From positions 1,612,001-1,676,000 of the forward strand of contig NC_089450.1 of assembly GCF_026210795.1 (NCBI RefSeq): a stretch of DNA of 64,000 nt. The letters run 5' to 3'. The DNA is from Rhizophagus irregularis. Its lineage: Eukaryota; Glomeromycota; Glomeromycetes; Glomerales; Glomeraceae. This document shows, one piece after another, positions 24,605 to 34,503 of the stretch. A program made the position numbers and the translations under genes. Every line of letters starts with the position of its first letter. The first letter of the stretch is position 1. Below the pieces are notes generated by a model. It searched no databases and was not told the DNA's origin. It saw nothing but the letters and a program-made list of their open reading frames with translations.

Positions 24605-24762
24605 GCCTTCGAGGCAAGATTACCTTCTTGACCCGTGTAATATCATCACCCCTCTGCATAATATAAATAAATATTTTATAGCAAGGGGTCAGTAGGGCGC
24701 GATGATTTATGCAGTGTTGATTAGGTGAGGCGGGTCAAGAAGGTAATTTTTGCGCCTTCGAG
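24605..24762. mobile_element. 140-bp MITE with perfect 9-bp target-site duplication
   Basis: The 9-bp direct repeat GCCTTCGAG lies at 24605-24613 and 24754-24762. Directly inside are inverted ends: GCAAGATTACCTTCTTGACC(CG) at 24614-24635 and its reverse complement with one change and one extra T at 24731-24753. The 95-bp interior is GC-richer than the neighbourhood and has no coding frame. A 9-bp duplication points to the Mutator/MULE superfamily; that assignment is inference. Confidence 0.88.
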
Positions 24763-25326
24763 TGGATGGCAGATACTCAAACTTACCTAGCTGTATGCTG
24801 TAAATAATTAAATATAAATATATATACTATTCTAAATAAACTAATATCTGCTTCGGTTGCAAATTTATATCATGCATAATCATGATTACATAATAACGAT
24901 AAATTGTATTTTACCGTCTCTCGCAATTTTTTTAGCCACAATAAGTGTTTCATGTAATTTATATAATCATGATTCTAATTAAAAAATTAATGAACCTTTT
25001 GAGAACGCAATGTTTGAAGCTTAAAACATGAAACCCGTTTTTTGACAATTTTCATGTTTTCTCGTTTAAATTATATGATTCCTGTATAAAAAGTTATATC
25101 ATATAATTATCAATTAATTTTAACACAATTTCCTTTGATAGAAGTTCAAAGTAATTTAAAAAGAAAGAATGATTGAAGTTGTTTAATACTTTGAATCTTC
25201 GACATAATGATTTTTTTGTGCATGCATGTGTAACGGTGGAATTTAGAAATGTTTATCTTACAGTTTTTTATCTACATTTGATTTTAATTTATTTGTAAGA
25301 AAAAATTTTTTTTTCTTTTGTTCATA
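24763..25326. other. Spacer upstream of the F-box/LRR gene
   Basis: A/T-rich. Contains two copies of ATAATCATGATT (near 24878 and 24962), a near-palindrome. No gene is supported. Confidence 0.4.
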
Positions 25327-26997
25327 ATGTCATCAATATTACCACCAGAACTTTTATCCCATATATTTTCTATTTTTGAAACAGATAGCGACACCTTATT
25401 TTCATGTTGTTTAGTTTCTCGTGAATGGAGTCTTTCAGCTGTTTATTGGTTATGGAAAAAACCTTTTCATATCTGCCCAACTCAGAATAGAATGTTATTA
25501 GTCAGAACTTGTTTAAAATTTATATCAGATGATCGTTTTTATGATAATATTGAACAACCTCCTTTATTTAATTATGCATCTTTCTTACAGCATTTGAATT
25601 TTCATGAAATTTATGATGCAGTTTGGCATTATTATAATTTTCGGAATAAAGAAGGTGAATATGTTCCTATTCCTGATGAAGAAAAAAGATTATTTATGGA
25701 ACAAGATCTCGATGTTGATGCATACTATGAATTTAATGAACATGATAATAATTATTACGAATTTGTTGAGGAAGAAGATAATGATTGGAATAGTGAGGAG
25801 TTGGAAGATAATTCGCAAGATTATGATTGGAATAGTGAGGAGCTGGAAGATTTTTCGCAAGATGAAGTTGAAAATTTAAAAGATAAAATTTTATTACTCA
25901 CATCAAAGCTTTGTCAAATATTTTTATTACATTCCAATAAAATTATTAGTCTTAACCTTTGCACAAGTGAAATGGATAATGGTAATGACATATGTGAAAA
26001 GTGGATTAATATTTTTAAACTTGAAAATGCTTCTTCAGCATTGGCAAATCTAAAGAAATTTGTAAGTGGTGGTTTGTATGATTTGCAATCAATAATTAAT
26101 ATCATGATAAATATTTGTCATGATATTGAAATTCTTGAAATAATCTTTGAAGATGATAATTTTATATATTCTTTTTCGAATTTAACTAAAAGTCTAAAAA
26201 ATTTAAAAGAACTTAAAGTTATAGGTATGAACAAGTATAATTTTAATGGGATGATTGATTCTTTTTCATATCAGTCACATTCTTTAAGAATCTTACATTT
26301 TGAGGATTGTGTATTTAATAATGATATTCCATTCAAAGAAATATCACTTTTACAAAATTTGGAATCGTTGATTTTGATTGATTGTGAGATTGATAATATT
26401 AATAATATTAAAAGTAAAAGTATAAATTATTCTTTTCCGTCATTAAAAAAAATACATTTTGATATGGGAATTCCATCTATGAAAGAAATAGTTAGATTAA
26501 TTTCTCGTTCATCAAATTTGGAAGAAATTTTTTTAATTGAATTAAAGTTACACACGCCAAATATCTTTGATATTATTGCAAATGGTTGTTCCAATATTAA
26601 AGTTTTAGATATGTGCGTTGGTGGTGATCATAACATTGAAAGTATCATTCCAATTTTTACTCAATGTCAACAACTTGAATCGATAAGCCTTAGATTAAGC
26701 ATTAAAAACAAGAATTATATTAATAAAAGTATGGGCATTTTAGCAAAAAGTATTCCTAAAAACCTTAATAATCTGATTCTAATGATTAGTATTGAGATTG
26801 GTGATTTAGAAGCTTTTTTTTCGCAATTTGATGGGCTATTGAAAGTGGTTGGTTTTAAAATGTTTGATTACGTTGAAAGTGATGATTTATATAATTTAAA
26901 TATAGAAATTCAAAAATATGCAGAGAGAAAACTCGTAAACTATCGTATTGTCAGCAGTAATCGATGTGATCAATTTTATATCGAATTCGATATTTGA
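25327..26997 (+). CDS. F-box protein with leucine-rich-repeat-like C-terminal region
   Basis: A single-exon frame of 556 residues; start chosen at the ATG at 25327 (MSSILPPELLSHIF), the first ATG of the frame. Residues 5-45 form an F-box (LPPELLSHIFSIFETDSDTLFSCCLVSREWS) followed by WLWKKPF, typical of the large fungal F-box expansions that act as SCF ubiquitin-ligase substrate receptors. From about residue 200 onward the sequence has irregular leucine-rich repeats (LKNLKELKVIGMNKYN, SHSLRILHFEDCVFNND, LQNLESLILIDCEIDN, SSNLEEIFLIELKLH, CSNIKVLDMCVGG). Between them is an acidic spacer holding an exact-register 42-bp duplication. The substrate cannot be read from sequence. Confidence 0.88.
   Translation: MSSILPPELLSHIFSIFETDSDTLFSCCLVSREWSLSAVYWLWKKPFHICPTQNRMLLVRTCLKFISDDRFYDNIEQPPLFNYASFLQHLNFHEIYDAVWHYYNFRNKEGEYVPIPDEEKRLFMEQDLDVDAYYEFNEHDNNYYEFVEEEDNDWNSEELEDNSQDYDWNSEELEDFSQDEVENLKDKILLLTSKLCQIFLLHSNKIISLNLCTSEMDNGNDICEKWINIFKLENASSALANLKKFVSGGLYDLQSIINIMINICHDIEILEIIFEDDNFIYSFSNLTKSLKNLKELKVIGMNKYNFNGMIDSFSYQSHSLRILHFEDCVFNNDIPFKEISLLQNLESLILIDCEIDNINNIKSKSINYSFPSLKKIHFDMGIPSMKEIVRLISRSSNLEEIFLIELKLHTPNIFDIIANGCSNIKVLDMCVGGDHNIESIIPIFTQCQQLESISLRLSIKNKNYINKSMGILAKSIPKNLNNLILMISIEIGDLEAFFSQFDGLLKVVGFKMFDYVESDDLYNLNIEIQKYAERKLVNYRIVSSNRCDQFYIEFDI
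25783..25866 (+). repeat. In-frame 42-bp tandem duplication inside the F-box gene
   Basis: Two 14-codon copies encode DWNSEELEDNSQDY and DWNSEELEDFSQDE. It lies in the acidic linker between the F-box and the repeats, where length change is likely tolerated. Confidence 0.85.
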
Positions 26998-27380
26998 TAT
27001 AAATGATGTATTTTTATGTACAATAATAGAATATTATAATCTTACCATTTAATAAATATTTGACCTCTTGTACTATTTATTATTAACTTTAAGAGTATTG
27101 TAATTATAGGGAAATTATATTAATACATTATAAAATAAATAATGAGATAACGAGATTATTGATTTTGGTAGCTTTTAATCCTATTCTGTTTTACTGCATC
27201 GATGAAAATTATAAAAATTAGTAAATACATAAAATAATTAACTTCAGAATGATAATGAAAACAGCTAGAAATAAAAAGCTAAAAAAAACCAAGGAGCTAA
27301 AAAGAAGCTTAATATGTTATAATAATCCATTATATAAAGAACAACAAATTTCAACTTGTGTATATATAATTGCCCTAGGA
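26998..27380. other. Tail-to-tail spacer
   Basis: Between the stop codons of the F-box/LRR gene (plus) and eIF3j (minus). It should hold both 3' untranslated regions; AATAAA-like words are frequent but not diagnostic at this composition. Confidence 0.4.
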
Positions 27381-28691
27381 TCAAATAAAGTCCTCAAATT
27401 CATCGTATACATATTCTACATAATCTGCTGCATCAACTGAATCAAAATTTTCAACTTGAAGCACAGGTTTAGAATTGGCTAAAAAAATCAACAATTTTAA
27501 TAAATATAAAATAAGAAATTCTAAACTCAATAAAAGTTTCATCATACTTTTTTTCTTTGGTTTTGGTAGTTTACTATCTGCCAAAGTCGTCAGTGTATTT
27601 GCAATTTTACGCGCTTCAGTTTCTTTAAGAGGAAGACAAAGTTCACGTACAAGTCCGTTGATGAAATTAACATACAAGTGATGGCTCTAAACAATTATGT
27701 AACAAAATAAGATTAGCAAATTAATAATAAGATAAAATGATTGTTAAACAAATACCCCGTGTTTTTGAATTCGGTCAACTAAAAGTTTGGAAAACTTGTC
27801 AAAATCTTCTTTTGTTTTCGGATTTATTTTATCTAATGGTGATGTCGTTTCTATAAAATAAAATAAAAATTAAATTAATCTAGTTTAATTAAACATAAAC
27901 TTCCTAATGGTAATTATCTCAATAATTTCCAACCTTTTGTAACTACAAATTGAGCCGAGTTGTTCGATTTCATGGAGTTTAATGTTCCAGTTTCTGTAGA
28001 AATAATAAAAAAAATTTGATTAAAAAATATTAATAAAGGAATAAACTGATTTTCCGAATGAAAAATGATTTTTAACCTTGTATGGCTAATCCTCCAAACA
28101 TTTCCTTAGTATTTTCCATGTCTGCATCTTTTATAGCTTGTTGTTCTCTTCTTTTTCTTTCTAATTCATCTTCCTCTTCATTAACATCATTATTAATCTG
28201 AATCAAACAAATAATATATATATTAAGTTTTTCATATCACGGAAATCAAATAAGATAACAATTTACCATTTTCTTTGCGATTGCCTTCTGTGCCGCACTT
28301 ATTTTCTTTTTCGGTGGTGCTGCTGGAGTAGTTGTAGTTTTTGCCTTTTCATTTTCTTCATCCGATGATTCATCCCAATTATCCTAAAATAACGTTTTAA
28401 TTGATTAAATTAATTTGATTAAAACAATTTACTAATGATAGAATCAAAAGAAAAAAGTGTACTTTGACGTCTTCTTCTTTTTCAACATCCTCATCGTCCC
28501 ATTTGTTCGGTTTGGCAACACGAACGGAAATATTATCATGATCGTTATCCTCTGTAAAATCATTTAATATGAATTAATTCATACGATCATACAGAAATAA
28601 AGGAAACTGACAATATAATGGGTAAAGCAAGAAGTATAATAATAAATTATGGAATAAAATAATAATTATACAACTTACCCCAGTCAGACAT
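27381..28691 (-). CDS. HCR1: Translation initiation factor eIF3 subunit j (Hcr1)
   Basis: Loosely bound eIF3 subunit that acts at the 40S decoding site in initiation and in termination/recycling. Eight exons: 28679-28691, 28463-28551, 28267-28383, 28077-28197, 27934-27993, 27756-27850, 27548-27686, 27381-27478; 243 residues, phases consistent. The 13-nt first exon encodes only MSDW plus one base. Family features: acidic N terminus (MSDWEDNDHDN), KWDDED, DNWDESSDEE, a Lys-rich helical middle (PPKKKISAAQKAIAKKM, ELERKRREQQ), MFGGLAIQ, PLDKINPKTKEDFDKFSKLL, FINGLVRELCLPL, IANTLTTL, and the aromatic/acidic C terminus ending YVYDEFEDFI, comparable to the YEDFM end of the animal protein. One base near 27595 was hard to place by hand; the exon 7 boundary follows the frame that gives continuous homology. 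Confidence 0.92.
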
Positions 28692-29646
28692 GGTAACTTT
28701 TAATGCAAATAGAAAAATGAATTCACGAAATTGAGGTATAATCCTATAAGCTGAATCGGAGCCATCCTGCCCTCTGTAATTAATTTTATCACATGAGTCT
28801 ACGCATTTTTTTTTATTTTATCCAATAACATTATAAATTCGGATGTCAATCACTTGATTGGCTATGAAATTTTTGTCACCACGTATATATTACTTAACGG
28901 CTTCGGTGAGTTATTAGAACTAGCTATTAAAGGTACTAAAATTAAACTGAGCAATTTTTTTTAAACGTGATTGTAGAATGAAGATAAACCTAAAAACCAA
29001 GAATCAAATGTAAACCTAATGTTAATGAATGCTATATTTAAAATTCTAATTTACTTTTTTGCATAATAAATTAAAGTCATTATGCAACTTTTTGTTTGGT
29101 TTATTTGAATTAGTTTGCCTGTTTGGCATGTCATTATCGAGTCCTTTTGATTCTTAAAAGTTTTACTATATTTGATAGTCACTTAGTATGAAATAATAAA
29201 ACCATAAGAATAAGCAAATGATTTATAATATGAATACTTTTAGATTTTACTTTAGCAACAAAACTTCATTAACTAAAGATAGAATTTCTAACTTATTTTC
29301 TAAAGTTAGTATAACCAGTTATAAATAGTGTTTAATAATAAATAGTATACATATAGCGGTATATCATTAAAGAGATATATAGAATTAATAAATTATATTT
29401 AATATTATTAATAATAAAAATATTCCAGTTCTACCTAAATAATTATATCTTATATAATCTTTGGTATTTATTTTCATTTGCAGTATATTAAAAAAAAATT
29501 GTGTGGTAAAAATCTGAATATTTCAATAACTATAAATGTTAAGAAGCTGAAATTTTATTTATAAAAAGTTCATAATACATTTTATTAAATATTATCATTT
29601 AGCCATATAGGTTTATATTAATTGATTTTTATGTAATATATAATAA
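28692..29646. other. Upstream region of eIF3j; no gene seen
   Basis: A/T-rich sequence with no recognisable frame or RNA. The first few hundred bases should hold the eIF3j promoter and 5' untranslated region. Confidence 0.4.
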
Positions 29647-30060
29647 TTAGTAACATAGTATTCTATATACTATAAAAAAATTCCAACCTGTTATATCTAA
29701 TGGATTTTTAATTGAAATACTTTTCTTTGTAATATTACTGATAACTTTATCATCATCAAAATCAATAAGAGATTGTATTTTTGCAGCTTTAGATTCAAAT
29801 ACAGTATCCTCACTTAAAAATTCATCAGCATTTAGTGGTTTTTCAGCAGCTAAATCAAAAATTCTTACTTTAATGATTGGAATAGTCTGGCTTAAAGTAA
29901 TATATGTATTTCCAGAAAATTTACGGGTTGCCTTCTCAAATGGCATTAATAAATCAACAAGTTGATTTAACAAACTTCATTCATCATCAGAAAGTAAAAT
30001 TTTTTTAATCAATTGACATTTTTTTTACTTTCCTCATCAGTTAATATACATAAATCTGTT
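29647..30060 (-). mobile_element. hAT transposase remnant (C-terminal part)
   Basis: The frame at 29647-29973 reads LLNQLVDLLMPFEKATRKFS, then GNTYITLSQTIPIIKVRIFD. This matches the hAT segment that usually reads as xWxLLxxLxxxLxPFExAT...SGxxYxTLSxxxPxI. Just upstream, in the same frame, LIKKILLSDDE is followed by a stop at the place where the family has Trp, then SLLNQLV. The catalytic and dimerisation blocks on either side are missing. It is a dead fragment. Its relation to the BED-finger ORF at 285-596 is unknown. Confidence 0.75.
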
Positions 30061-30181
30061 TGTAGTTAAATAATAGTATCTTTAAAAAAAAAAGTAAGTT
30101 TTAAGTATAATATACTGAATTTCATTTTGTAAATATATCCTAAATACAATGCATAATATCTACATAGTCAAGCTTTTTTTG

Positions 30182-30411
30182 CACCTACTAGCCTGCCTAC
30201 TATTAAGATAGGTCACCCTATGGCCTAAGGTAAGATTTACATATAAAACTCTTTAAAGATCCTACTATAAAAGGAAATTTTATGTTATGATTTTTTTCCT
30301 TTTTAATCAATTAACCAATAAAATTTAAGCAAATCCTAAGGTAAGGTTTCATATGAAAGTGAAATTTCTACCAGTAACATATCTTAGTAGTAGGCGGGGT
30401 TCTCACCTACT
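30182..30411. repeat. Possible small inverted-repeat element
   Basis: CCTGCCTACTATTAAGATA at 30192-30210 pairs with the complement of 30380-30398 (17 of 19 positions). An 8-bp direct repeat CACCTACT lies near both ends (30182-30189 and 30404-30411) but with unequal gaps to the inverted arms. Sequence near the right end (AGTAGGCGGGGTTCT...CTTCAAT) resembles 315-343 (AGTAAGCGGGGTCCT...CTTCAAT). Probably a decayed hAT-related MITE. Confidence 0.45.
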
Positions 30412-30644
30412 TCAATCTTTCTACTTGGTTTTGATATTAAAAAAAATAAACCAATCTCTTTGCACATTTTACCAAAATTTCTGCAGGTTCTAATCTGATT
30501 CCTTTCCAATTGCCAGATGAATGGTATATGATATGCAAGAAAGATGTTGAATACTTTTACATTCATTTTTCTGCTTCAATAAATTAAACTATATTAAAGT
30601 TATTATCAGTAATAAGTATTACTTATCTCCTGGCTAATTAGGAA

Positions 30645-30721
30645 TAAGTAAAATTTTACTAGGATTGGATAAATGATCGACCAAGGCCGATCATATTCTG
30701 ATTCTAAGTAAAATTTTACTA
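30645..30721. repeat. Paired copies of a palindromic 17-mer
   Basis: TAAGTAAAATTTTACTA occurs at 30645-30661 and 30705-30721. Its core GTAAAATTTTAC is a perfect palindrome. Between the copies is a further imperfect palindrome (TGATCG...CGATCA, 30674-30693). Confidence 0.6.
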
Positions 30722-31534
30722 TTGAAATAGCCAGATAATTGATTTATCCCCTGCCATTTACACAATAGTAAGTGTTTTATAGTATATCATGAGTATAATA
30801 TAGTATATTTTATTGTTGAATTTACGCTTAGTTTTGTTTCATTTTAAAAATTTTAAAATAAAAAAATAAATTTTAAAAAGTTTCGGAACCATTACTATTA
30901 CACTTGAAAAATAGTATTGAGATTACAAATAAATTAAAAGAAAGTTTTTCTCATTTAGAAAATGCAAATCTTTCCGAATTACTCAAATTTTCGAATCAGT
31001 CCATTATAGTATAATCAATAATTAATTTTTACCGCAAAATTTCCTAGAAACGGATAAATAAATACATATAAAATTGGCTACCCAGTAGGTATAACTACAT
31101 TTGCATAAACGTGTAAATGGTGCCGATCAGGGGATAATTGATGTTATCCACTGCTCAAAATTTCAATCTTTAATATATTTGTATAGTTCACTAATAATAA
31201 CTTTACTAAAATGTAGAAATGAAATATACTTGTTTTCTAATATTATATCTTTTACTTCAAAATTTAATGTAATTCAGATTGCAATAATTCTTAAATATTT
31301 ATGCTTGACTTTATTAGATCAAAAATCCATTATTGTAAGAGATATATTTTCTACAGTTTCAATAAAGAGATTTTGCAAATTTTGATGATTATATTTATAA
31401 CTTTTAATAATTATTATTTTAATCTTTTGTTCTTCTAGAACAAATTTCTGTATGCTTCATTAGTAACTGCAGAAAGAGGTTAATTTATGAGTAACATCTA
31501 TTTAAGAGTTATTTTTTCATACCTTTTTTGTATA
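30722..31534. other. Spacer before the large TIR element; nothing recognised
   Basis: A/T-rich. The open frame at 31101-31385 has no family resemblance and no coding signs beyond being open. Confidence 0.4.
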
Positions 31535-31904
31535 TACTGGTCAAAATAGTCCAAATCAGCCAAAATTCAGCCAGCCGATTTTAGGCTGATTTATGGTCTA
31601 ATGCTGGTTGAACTTTGGCTGATTTTTTGGCTGCAATTCATTGCCACTTACCTAAAGTTTAGCTTAAAATTTTGGCCAAAATTCAGTTAACATTCAGAAC
31701 AATTTTAGATAGCAAATTTTGGTGAATAGTTTTCCAAATGTTACTTAATTTATATTGCAAATTTGTATTAAATTTATTTACTAATATTCAGCCACAACTC
31801 ATTTTATTTGATATTTACAATAAAATCACAACTTTATTTATAAATGCATATTACAAATAAGTATTGCTAATCTACAATTCTACAATCACATAATTCATGT
31901 ATTT

Positions 31905-34160
31905 TATATATACTTACGAATCTTGATCTTTTGGAAACCCACCAAAACTATAAAAAAAAGAAAAGAACAGTTAATAACTGTTCCATAATATTAAAAAAAA
32001 GCAAAAAAACTCCAAGATTCTACTTATGAATCTTTGGTTTTTTTCTGTTTATCAGAACCTACCTGAGACACCAAACCTATAAAAAGAAAAAAAAAAAGCA
32101 GTTATTAATAACCGTTCATAATAATATTAAAAAAAAATAAAAAATAAACCAAGATTTGTATTTACAAATCTTGGTTCTACTTTTTCTAAAGATCCCGAAA
32201 CCTACAAAAAAAAGAATGGTTATTAGTAAACTGTTCGTAATAATAAAAAATAAAAATAAAAAATAAAAAAAAAATCAAGATTTGTACTTACTTACGAATC
32301 TTGGTTTTCCATTATTCTTCAGAACTCGAAGCCTACTCGAACCCAAAAATAAAAATAATGAAGTATCGCAACCGTTCGTTAATATTATAAAAAAATAAAA
32401 ATAAAACCAAATTAATGTTAAATCTTAGTTTTCCATTATTCTTCGTAACTCAGAAAGTACTACCGAACCCAAAAAAATAAAATAAGAACAGTTATCAGTA
32501 ACCGTTCGTTAATATTATAAAAAAAATAAAAATAAAACCAAAATTTGTACTTACAAATCTTGGTTTTTTTTCATTCTTCGGAAAATACTGACTTAAAAAA
32601 AAAGAAAAAAATGGTTAAAAACCGTTCATAATAATAAACAAAAATAAAAAAATAAAGATTTATACTGAATCTTTAATTTTTTCCATTCCTTAAAAAGACG
32701 GAAATCTACCTGAACCTATAAAAAAAAATCAAAGGAACGGTTAGTAACCGTTTCATAACATTAAAAAAAGATTCATAAATATATTACTTACAAATCTTAA
32801 AGGTTCTTCTTTTTCCATTCTTTAGAAGTCCACCCGAACCTATAAAAAAGAAAAGAACGGTTATTAGTAACTATTCATTAATAAAATTAAAAAAAAAGAA
32901 AAAAAAGTAAAGATTAATACTAGTACTTACAAATTTTTGAGTTTTTATTTGTCAGAAGCCTACTGCACCTAAAAAAATAAAGAAAAAAAATGGTTATTAG
33001 TAACTGTTTATTAATAAAATTAAAAAAAAAAGTAAAGATTCATATTTACGAATCTTTATCTTTGGGTTTTTGTTCATTAGAAGCCCATCGCACCTAAAAA
33101 AATAAAGAAAGGAATGGTTATTAGTAACTGTTCCAAAATGATAAAAAAAATAAAAAAAAATTATAAAGTAAAGATTCGTATTTACGAATCTTTATCTTTA
33201 GATTTTCGTTCTTTGGAAGCCCACTGAACCTAAAAAATAAAGAAAGAAATGGTTATTAGTAACCATTCTAAAATGATAAAAAAAAAACAAAAAAAAATTA
33301 TAAAGATTTGTACTTACGAATCTTTATCTTGGGTTTTCATTCTTCAAAAGCTCATTGAACCTAAAAAATAGGTTATTAATAACCGTTCGTAATAAAAAAA
33401 AAACAAAAAAAAATTATAAAGATTCATACTTACGAATCTTTATTTTTGGGGTTTCGTTCTTCAGAAGCCCATCCAACCTAAAAAATAAAGAAAGGAACGG
33501 TTATTAGTAACTGTTCATTAATAAAATTAAAAAAAACAAAAAAAATTAAAACTAAGATTCATATATACTCACGAATCTTAGTTTTTTTCATTCTTTGAAA
33601 CTCAAAAGCCCTACCTGAAACACTGAACCTATAAAAAAATAAAAGAAAAAGAACGGTTAATAACTGTTTATAATATTAAAAAAAAATAAACTAAGTTCTG
33701 AACTTATAAAACTTAGTTTTTTCCATTCGTTAAAAGTTATCTGAACGGCCGAACCTAAAAAAAAGAAAAAAAAATAGTTAGTAACTGTTCATATTAAAAA
33801 AAAATAAAATAAACTCCAAAGTATTTGTACTTACAAATCTTTGGAGTTTCTGTACTTCGGAAGTCCATCTGAACGGCTGAACCTAAAAAAAGAAAGAAAG
33901 AAGAACGGTTAGTAACCGTTCATATTAAAAAAAAAAATAAACTTCAAAGTATTTGTACTTACGAATCTTTGGAGTTTCTGTACTTTGAAAGTCCACCTGA
34001 ACGGCTGAACCTAAAAAAAAAGAAAGAAAAAAGAATGTTTAGTAATTGTTCATATTAAAAAAAATAAAATAAACTCCAAAGAATTCGTATTTATAAAACT
34101 TTGGAATTTTCGTACTTTGGAAGTTCACCCGAAAGCTGAACCTATAAAAAAAAGTAAAAA
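31905..34160 (+). repeat. Two-hairpin tandem repeat array B (about 18 units)
   Basis: Same unit and same orientation as array A. Hairpin 1 copies begin near 31913 (partial), 32010, 32145, 32278, 32405, 32542, 32660, 32770, 32910, 33036, 33172, 33300, 33416, 33558, 33690, 33815, 33945 and 34078. The mean period is about 125 bp. Perfect hairpin 1 examples: CCAAGATTTGTA/TACAAATCTTGG (near 32149) and AAGATTCGTA/TACGAATCTT (near 33171). Perfect hairpin 2 examples: GAACGGTTA/TAACCGTTC (near 33903) and GAACAGTTA/TAACTGTTC (near 31966). Each unit has a CCTAAAAAA stretch after GAA. No coding frame crosses the array. Confidence 0.9.
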
Positions 34161-34163
34161 AGT

Positions 34164-34286
34164 GAAAGGAGGAAGGGGAAGGAAGGAAAAAGAGAAGGAA
34201 GGGAAAGAAGAATGAAGGAAGGGAAAGGGAAAGAAGGAAACAGGAAAGGGGAACGAAAGAAAGGAAAGAGGAGGGGAAGAAAAAAA
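34164..34286 (+). repeat. 123-nt polypurine tract
   Basis: Only three pyrimidines (34213, 34241, 34254) interrupt a run of A and G built from GGAAGGGAAAGGAAG-like words. It follows directly on the last hairpin unit inside the TIR element. Mirror-like purine runs of this kind can form triplex (H-DNA). Confidence 0.9.
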
Positions 34287-34503
34287 TTAAAAAAAGTTTA
34301 AAAAAAAATGTATAAGATGATCTTTTTTTAAACTTTTAATATGCATAACACGTAACGCATAATATTTAAATAATTCAATAAATTGACCATAAATCATATA
34401 TGTCGAAATTTGGCCAATTTTTAATAATTTCTGAAATTTGGCCAAAATATATGACAGATCAGCCAATTTGTCACATGACCAAAAGTTTTTATTTTGACCA
34501 GTA

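Larger units (their letters stand above)
31535..34503. mobile_element. 2.97-kb non-coding TIR element carrying the hairpin array
   Basis: The ends are perfect 14-bp inverted repeats: TACTGGTCAAAATA at 31535-31548 and its reverse complement at 34490-34503. The terminal TA may be the target duplication (Tc1/mariner style), giving ends CTGGTCAAAATA. Sub-terminal zones are also alike: the left one (31550-31645) is full of AGCC/GGCTGA words (TCAGCCAAAATTCAGCCAGC, TTTGGCTGATTTTTTGGCTG), and the right one (34410-34480) has TTTGGCCAA, TTTGGCCAAAATA and GATCAGCCAATT. Arrays of sub-terminal motifs commonly bind a transposase. The interior is the 18-unit array, a polypurine tract and A/T filler; there is no transposase frame, so movement would depend on an enzyme supplied elsewhere. 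Confidence 0.75.

Noticed and set aside
24480-24695. 71-residue plus-strand frame
   Set aside because: It runs into the MITE and its target duplication, so it is accidental.
27249-27440. 63-residue plus-strand frame
   Set aside because: It overlaps the final exon of eIF3j on the other strand and has low-complexity Lys/Leu text.
31905-34160. CRISPR-like array (palindromic repeats at regular spacing)
   Set aside because: The genome is eukaryotic, the whole unit repeats (there are no unique spacers), unit length varies, and no cas-type gene is present.
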